From a virus: a stretch of 38,146 nucleotides of DNA. The translations under genes were made by a program, and so were the position numbers. The stretch covers positions 1 through 38,146 of the IMG/VR virus record IMGVR_UViG_3300028883_000022. One strand, given 5' to 3'. Below the pieces are notes generated by a model, which did not search any database, was not told the DNA's origin, and saw only the letters and a list, made by a program, of their open reading frames with translations. Below, in pieces: positions 35,660-38,146 of the stretch; position 1 is the first letter of the stretch; every line of letters starts with the position of its first letter.

Positions 35660-36673
35660 TCACCTTCCGCGGCTCGATCTGTCCAGTTCCTTCTGGATCT
35701 TCACGAACCCGCGGTGCTCCCGCGGGGCCATCAGGCCAGACGTTGGTCCCTTGTCCAGCTGCGGGTCGCCGTAGAGATCCGCCAGGTGCACATAGCGGGT
35801 GGTCGTTTCGATGGAGGCATGCCCCATCCGCTGCCGCAGGATCTCCATGCTGGTGCCATTCACCACGGCATAGGTCCCGTAGAAATGCCGCAGCGCGTGC
35901 GGGTAGAGGGGCTTGTCCACCGGAGACCGTTCGATCAGGCGCTTTACCAGTGTGTAAACGCCACCCCTATGCATGTGTTTATTCACGATCCGCTTGCTGG
36001 AGGGATCCTGGGGGATGAATAGTGGATCTGCCGGCTTGGCCTTCATGTACAGCCGGCGATACTGCCAGTAGACGGTCCAGTATTCCGCGATGAGGGAATT
36101 TTCCGTCATCTTCGAAAACGGGATGATCCGCTCCCCGGTCTTCCCCCGGGCGATCAGCTTGAAATGATCCTTCTCCTGAGCAATACTGCTCATGGTGAGA
36201 TTCACCAGCTCCGATTCGCGAATGCCCGTATCCGCCAGCACACAGATGATGGCGGCATTGCGCATGGCAACAAATTTTCCCTGCTCCGTATTTTTATCAT
36301 GATGCGGCGGGATGGAGGCCGTCACCACGATCTGCACCAGCTCATTGGGCGTGATGAGCATGGGGTCCTTGACCTCCTCATGGGGAATGGATATCCTGGA
36401 GATCGGATTGGGCTTGCCCGGCCGCTGCCAGTCGTAATAGGTGCGCAATGCGATGAGCCGCAGGCGCTGGGTGTTGGCGGCCAGGTTGCGGACCTTCATG
36501 CTGGCAGCAAATTCCTCGAGGTCGTGATCGGTGGCATCTGCGGCCGGCGCTTCCAGAAATCTTTCCAACGATCTAAGCGCGTAAAAATAGTTCTCCGCAC
36601 TGGATGGCTTGAGGCCCAGGCGGCCGGTGAGATGGGTGCGGTATGCTTTCAGATGGTCATCGGTTGATTTCAT
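35660..36673 (-). CDS. Tyrosine recombinase, full length (337 aa)
   Basis: Complete two-domain recombinase. The core-binding domain spans residues 1-90 (DDHLKAYRTHLTGRLGLKPS, YALRSLERFLEAP). The catalytic domain has R152 (DTGIRESELVNL), K178 (ARGKTGERIIPF), H259-x-x-R262 (YPHALRHFYGTY), H285 (MGHASIETT) and Y294 (TRYVHL). It is XerC/D-like rather than like the phage integrase at 9615. The ATG overlaps the stop of the neighbouring recombinase by one base (TGATG), so the two should be made in equal amounts and may act as a heteromer. Expected to carry out site-specific recombination; its target is unknown. Confidence 0.9.
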   Translation of the reverse strand: MKSTDDHLKAYRTHLTGRLGLKPSSAENYFYALRSLERFLEAPAADATDHDLEEFAASMKVRNLAANTQRLRLIALRTYYDWQRPGKPNPISRISIPHEEVKDPMLITPNELVQIVVTASIPPHHDKNTEQGKFVAMRNAAIICVLADTGIRESELVNLTMSSIAQEKDHFKLIARGKTGERIIPFSKMTENSLIAEYWTVYWQYRRLYMKAKPADPLFIPQDPSSKRIVNKHMHRGGVYTLVKRLIERSPVDKPLYPHALRHFYGTYAVVNGTSMEILRQRMGHASIETTTRYVHLADLYGDPQLDKGPTSGLMAPREHRGFVKIQKELDRSSRGR

Positions 36674-37350
36674 CACATCACCTTTGGTAAAATGTCCTTG
36701 CTGCACAGGTGGAGGTAGCGCTCCGTGGTCTTCACGGACGTGTGCCCCGCCAATATCTTGACCTGCATCAGCGTCATGCCATGGTTGAGGCGGTGGGTAA
36801 GCTGCTGGTGACGGAACAGGTGCGGGAATACGCGCTTCTCCAGATCCGCGGCTTTGGCATAGCGTTTCACGATCTTGCCAACAGCCCGGGTGGTGAATGG
36901 CTTGTGATACATGGACTCGAACAGGTATTCCTGCCGCGAGGGGATCCCCTTCTGCATGTAAAGCAGCAGGTTGGTCTTGAATTCGGCGCTGAAATCGACG
37001 TAACGGTCCTTGTCGCCCTTGCCGGTAACGAAAATTGTGCGGTCCGGAATGTTGATGTCCTGGACCTTCACATTCACCAGCTCGGCCACGCGCATGGCGG
37101 TCTCGTACATGAGGCGCAGCATGATGTAGTGCATGGCATCGCCGCCCTTGAGAACGGCTGCGAAAAAAGCGTCCAGCTCATCCTCGCTGAGGAGCTTGGG
37201 CAGCCGGCGGCCGGTTGGCTTCGTCCGGACCAGCCCCACCTTTTGGCGGGCTTCTTTCACCACGTAGGGGATCTGCTCGTAGCTAAGCTCGTGCTTGCGG
37301 ATCAGTTTGACCAGGTCCCGAATGGCCGGCTGGAGGGGGTTGTCGCTCAT
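36673..37350 (-). CDS. Tyrosine recombinase, catalytic domain with short N-terminus (225 aa)
   Basis: Carries all catalytic residues: R87 (ETAMRVAELVN), K111/K114 (GKGDKDRYVDF), H177-x-x-R180 (FPHLFRHQQ), H203 (LAGHTSVKTT), Y212 (ERYLHL). Only about 50 residues precede the catalytic domain, so the normal core-binding domain is largely missing. It may depend on the full-length recombinase encoded directly downstream. The ATG at 37350 overlaps the upstream stop (ATGA); a start at 37410 would overlap the neighbour and adds an unlikely leader. Confidence 0.88.
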   Translation of the reverse strand: MSDNPLQPAIRDLVKLIRKHELSYEQIPYVVKEARQKVGLVRTKPTGRRLPKLLSEDELDAFFAAVLKGGDAMHYIMLRLMYETAMRVAELVNVKVQDINIPDRTIFVTGKGDKDRYVDFSAEFKTNLLLYMQKGIPSRQEYLFESMYHKPFTTRAVGKIVKRYAKAADLEKRVFPHLFRHQQLTHRLNHGMTLMQVKILAGHTSVKTTERYLHLCSKDILPKVM

Positions 37351-37595
37351 GTGAACAGACTCTTCTGATTGGGGTCTTCCACCTGTTTCTCGTCCTTCCT
37401 CATTGAGCAATCCGGATCGTGGCTTTCGATTGATACCGGGAACTCTGTTTCGAACTGGCGAACACGGAGTCCTTCCTTCGTGAAATCGATCGTATCCTGC
37501 TTGAAGCTCTTATCATCACCCCAGTGGACTGCAGCAGCGATTCGAGCACCACACTCCGGGCAGCGGCCTTCGACGTATAGCCTTTTCTCAGCCAT
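37347..37595 (-). CDS. Small zinc-binding protein (82 aa)
   Basis: Contains CPECG near the N-terminus (residues 12-16) and a second Cys late (about 63, PDCSM), with alternating strands (GLRVRQFETEFPVSI). Looks like a small zinc-ribbon fold with an acidic tail. Overlaps the coiled-coil gene by eight bases and the recombinase by ATGA. Function unknown. Confidence 0.7.
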   Translation of the reverse strand: MAEKRLYVEGRCPECGARIAAAVHWGDDKSFKQDTIDFTKEGLRVRQFETEFPVSIESHDPDCSMRKDEKQVEDPNQKSLFT

Positions 37596-38052
37596 TTTTC
37601 TGCCCCTTTTCGCCTTTGCTCTGCGCCGCAGCCGTGCACCCTTTCAGGCGCATGGTCTGCTCGACGCGCTGCTGGTCGTCAAGCACCTTTTCCTTGGCCC
37701 ATTTGACCTTCTTCTCATCGGAGTCGTATGCATCGTAGTCCGGTATCAGTATTGCAGACTGCTTTTCCATTTTGCCATTGATTATATCAACAAGCGTAGC
37801 ATTGAGCGTTGCTGCATCAACCGACAACGCCTGTATAATGGCATCCTTGAGCCGTATTTCTTTCTCAAGCCGCTCGATTTTGGATTGCTTTTCGCTTGCT
37901 ACATTCATCCAGCTAACGATAGTGTCTGCCATCTGGTCTTTTTCTGCCGTCAGCTTCTCTATTTCGGTTTCATGGTCTATGAAAGTGACATAGCGAGTGA
38001 CGTCATCCATTTTACGGCTGTCGAATATTTCAAGTGCTGTGTAAATTTTCAT
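37588..38052 (-). CDS. Coiled-coil early protein (154 aa)
   Basis: Starts MKIYTALEIFDSRKMDD at 38052, with GGAGGG upstream; an in-frame ATG at 38076 lies within the membrane-peptide gene and is rejected. Residues about 28-75 are a regular coiled coil (ETEIEKLTAEKDQMADTI, KIERLEKEIRLKDAII). The C-terminal third is charged and ends in Lys/Gly-rich sequence. Small phage proteins with this plan are common in early operons and of unknown role. Its beginning is duplicated at positions 1-33 because the contig ends overlap. Confidence 0.8.
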   Translation of the reverse strand: MKIYTALEIFDSRKMDDVTRYVTFIDHETEIEKLTAEKDQMADTIVSWMNVASEKQSKIERLEKEIRLKDAIIQALSVDAATLNATLVDIINGKMEKQSAILIPDYDAYDSDEKKVKWAKEKVLDDQQRVEQTMRLKGCTAAAQSKGEKGQKNG

Positions 38053-38146
38053 CTCATCCCTCCAACCACTCACCAAACTTGAATATCCCTAAACCCAATA
38101 TGATCACGATGGCACCCAGCGCCATTATCATCTGGCCGAACACTGC
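38020..38146. repeat. Right copy of the 127-bp terminal direct repeat
   Basis: Identical to positions 1-127 (see there). It includes the start of the coiled-coil gene and, at 38054-38146, a truncated copy of the 35-aa membrane-peptide gene. These should not be counted as separate genes. Confidence 0.95.

Noticed and set aside
1-38146. CRISPR array or insertion sequence
   Set aside because: No regularly spaced repeats of 24-40 bp with unique spacers and no transposase-like gene were seen; the 10-bp repeats at 34921 have no spacers.

Overview
The window is the essentially complete genome of a temperate, tailed double-stranded DNA phage. Bases 1-127 recur exactly at 38020-38146, so the true sequence is probably a circle (or circularly permuted molecule) of about 38,019 bp; the early operon reads straight across that join. 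The head genes have a Mu-like layout (portal fused to a MuF domain, fused protease/scaffold, small cement protein, capsid, gp36-like and gpG-like connector genes). They are joined to a long-tail (siphovirus) module with tube, frameshifted chaperone, tape measure and hub genes. The host cannot be named from the sequence. GC-rich coding, Shine-Dalgarno signals and a signal-peptide gene point to a bacterium, and the virus type suggests a Gram-negative one.

Layout. A lysogeny switch lies at 7.9-8.4 kb: a Cro-like gene on the minus strand faces a CI-like repressor on the plus strand across a perfect 15-bp inverted repeat. Rightward from it run repressor, an exported protein of unknown role (a possible lysogenic-conversion gene) and a tyrosine integrase. 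The integrase is followed by short direct repeats and a tRNA 3'-end fragment that looks like attP. Leftward from the switch, one long minus-strand early operon of about 30 small genes, nearly all joined by ATGA, GTGA or TGATG overlaps, runs through position 1 and continues from 38146 to about 35.4 kb. It holds a replication-initiator-like protein, a DnaQ-type exonuclease, a ParB-like protein, an RMF-like protein, several one-helix membrane peptides and a tandem pair of tyrosine recombinases. A 520-bp non-coding region (34859-35377) with 10-bp tandem repeats and a large stem-loop separates it from the late operon. The late operon is also on the minus strand and runs from 34.86 kb down to 10.89 kb: terminase, portal-MuF, host-recognition cassette, membrane/lysis genes, protease/scaffold, capsid, connectors, tail, and finally a HTH protein and a metallophosphoesterase before a strong terminator.

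The most remarkable part is a diversity-generating retroelement (DGR) at 26.4-30.1 kb. A 626-residue C-type-lectin-like protein ends in a variable repeat (28257-28372). A template repeat (28116-28231) lies 24 bp downstream, followed by a reverse transcriptase. Repeat and template differ at 21 of 116 positions, and 20 of those are adenines in the template sense strand. No Avd accessory gene is seen. Instead the RT is translationally coupled to two small genes, the second resembling a small OB-fold nucleic-acid-binding protein. The next gene is a LamG-like adhesin that shares its N-terminal module, and probably a beta-sandwich module, with the variable protein. This gives a two-adhesin host-recognition locus placed, unusually, among head genes.
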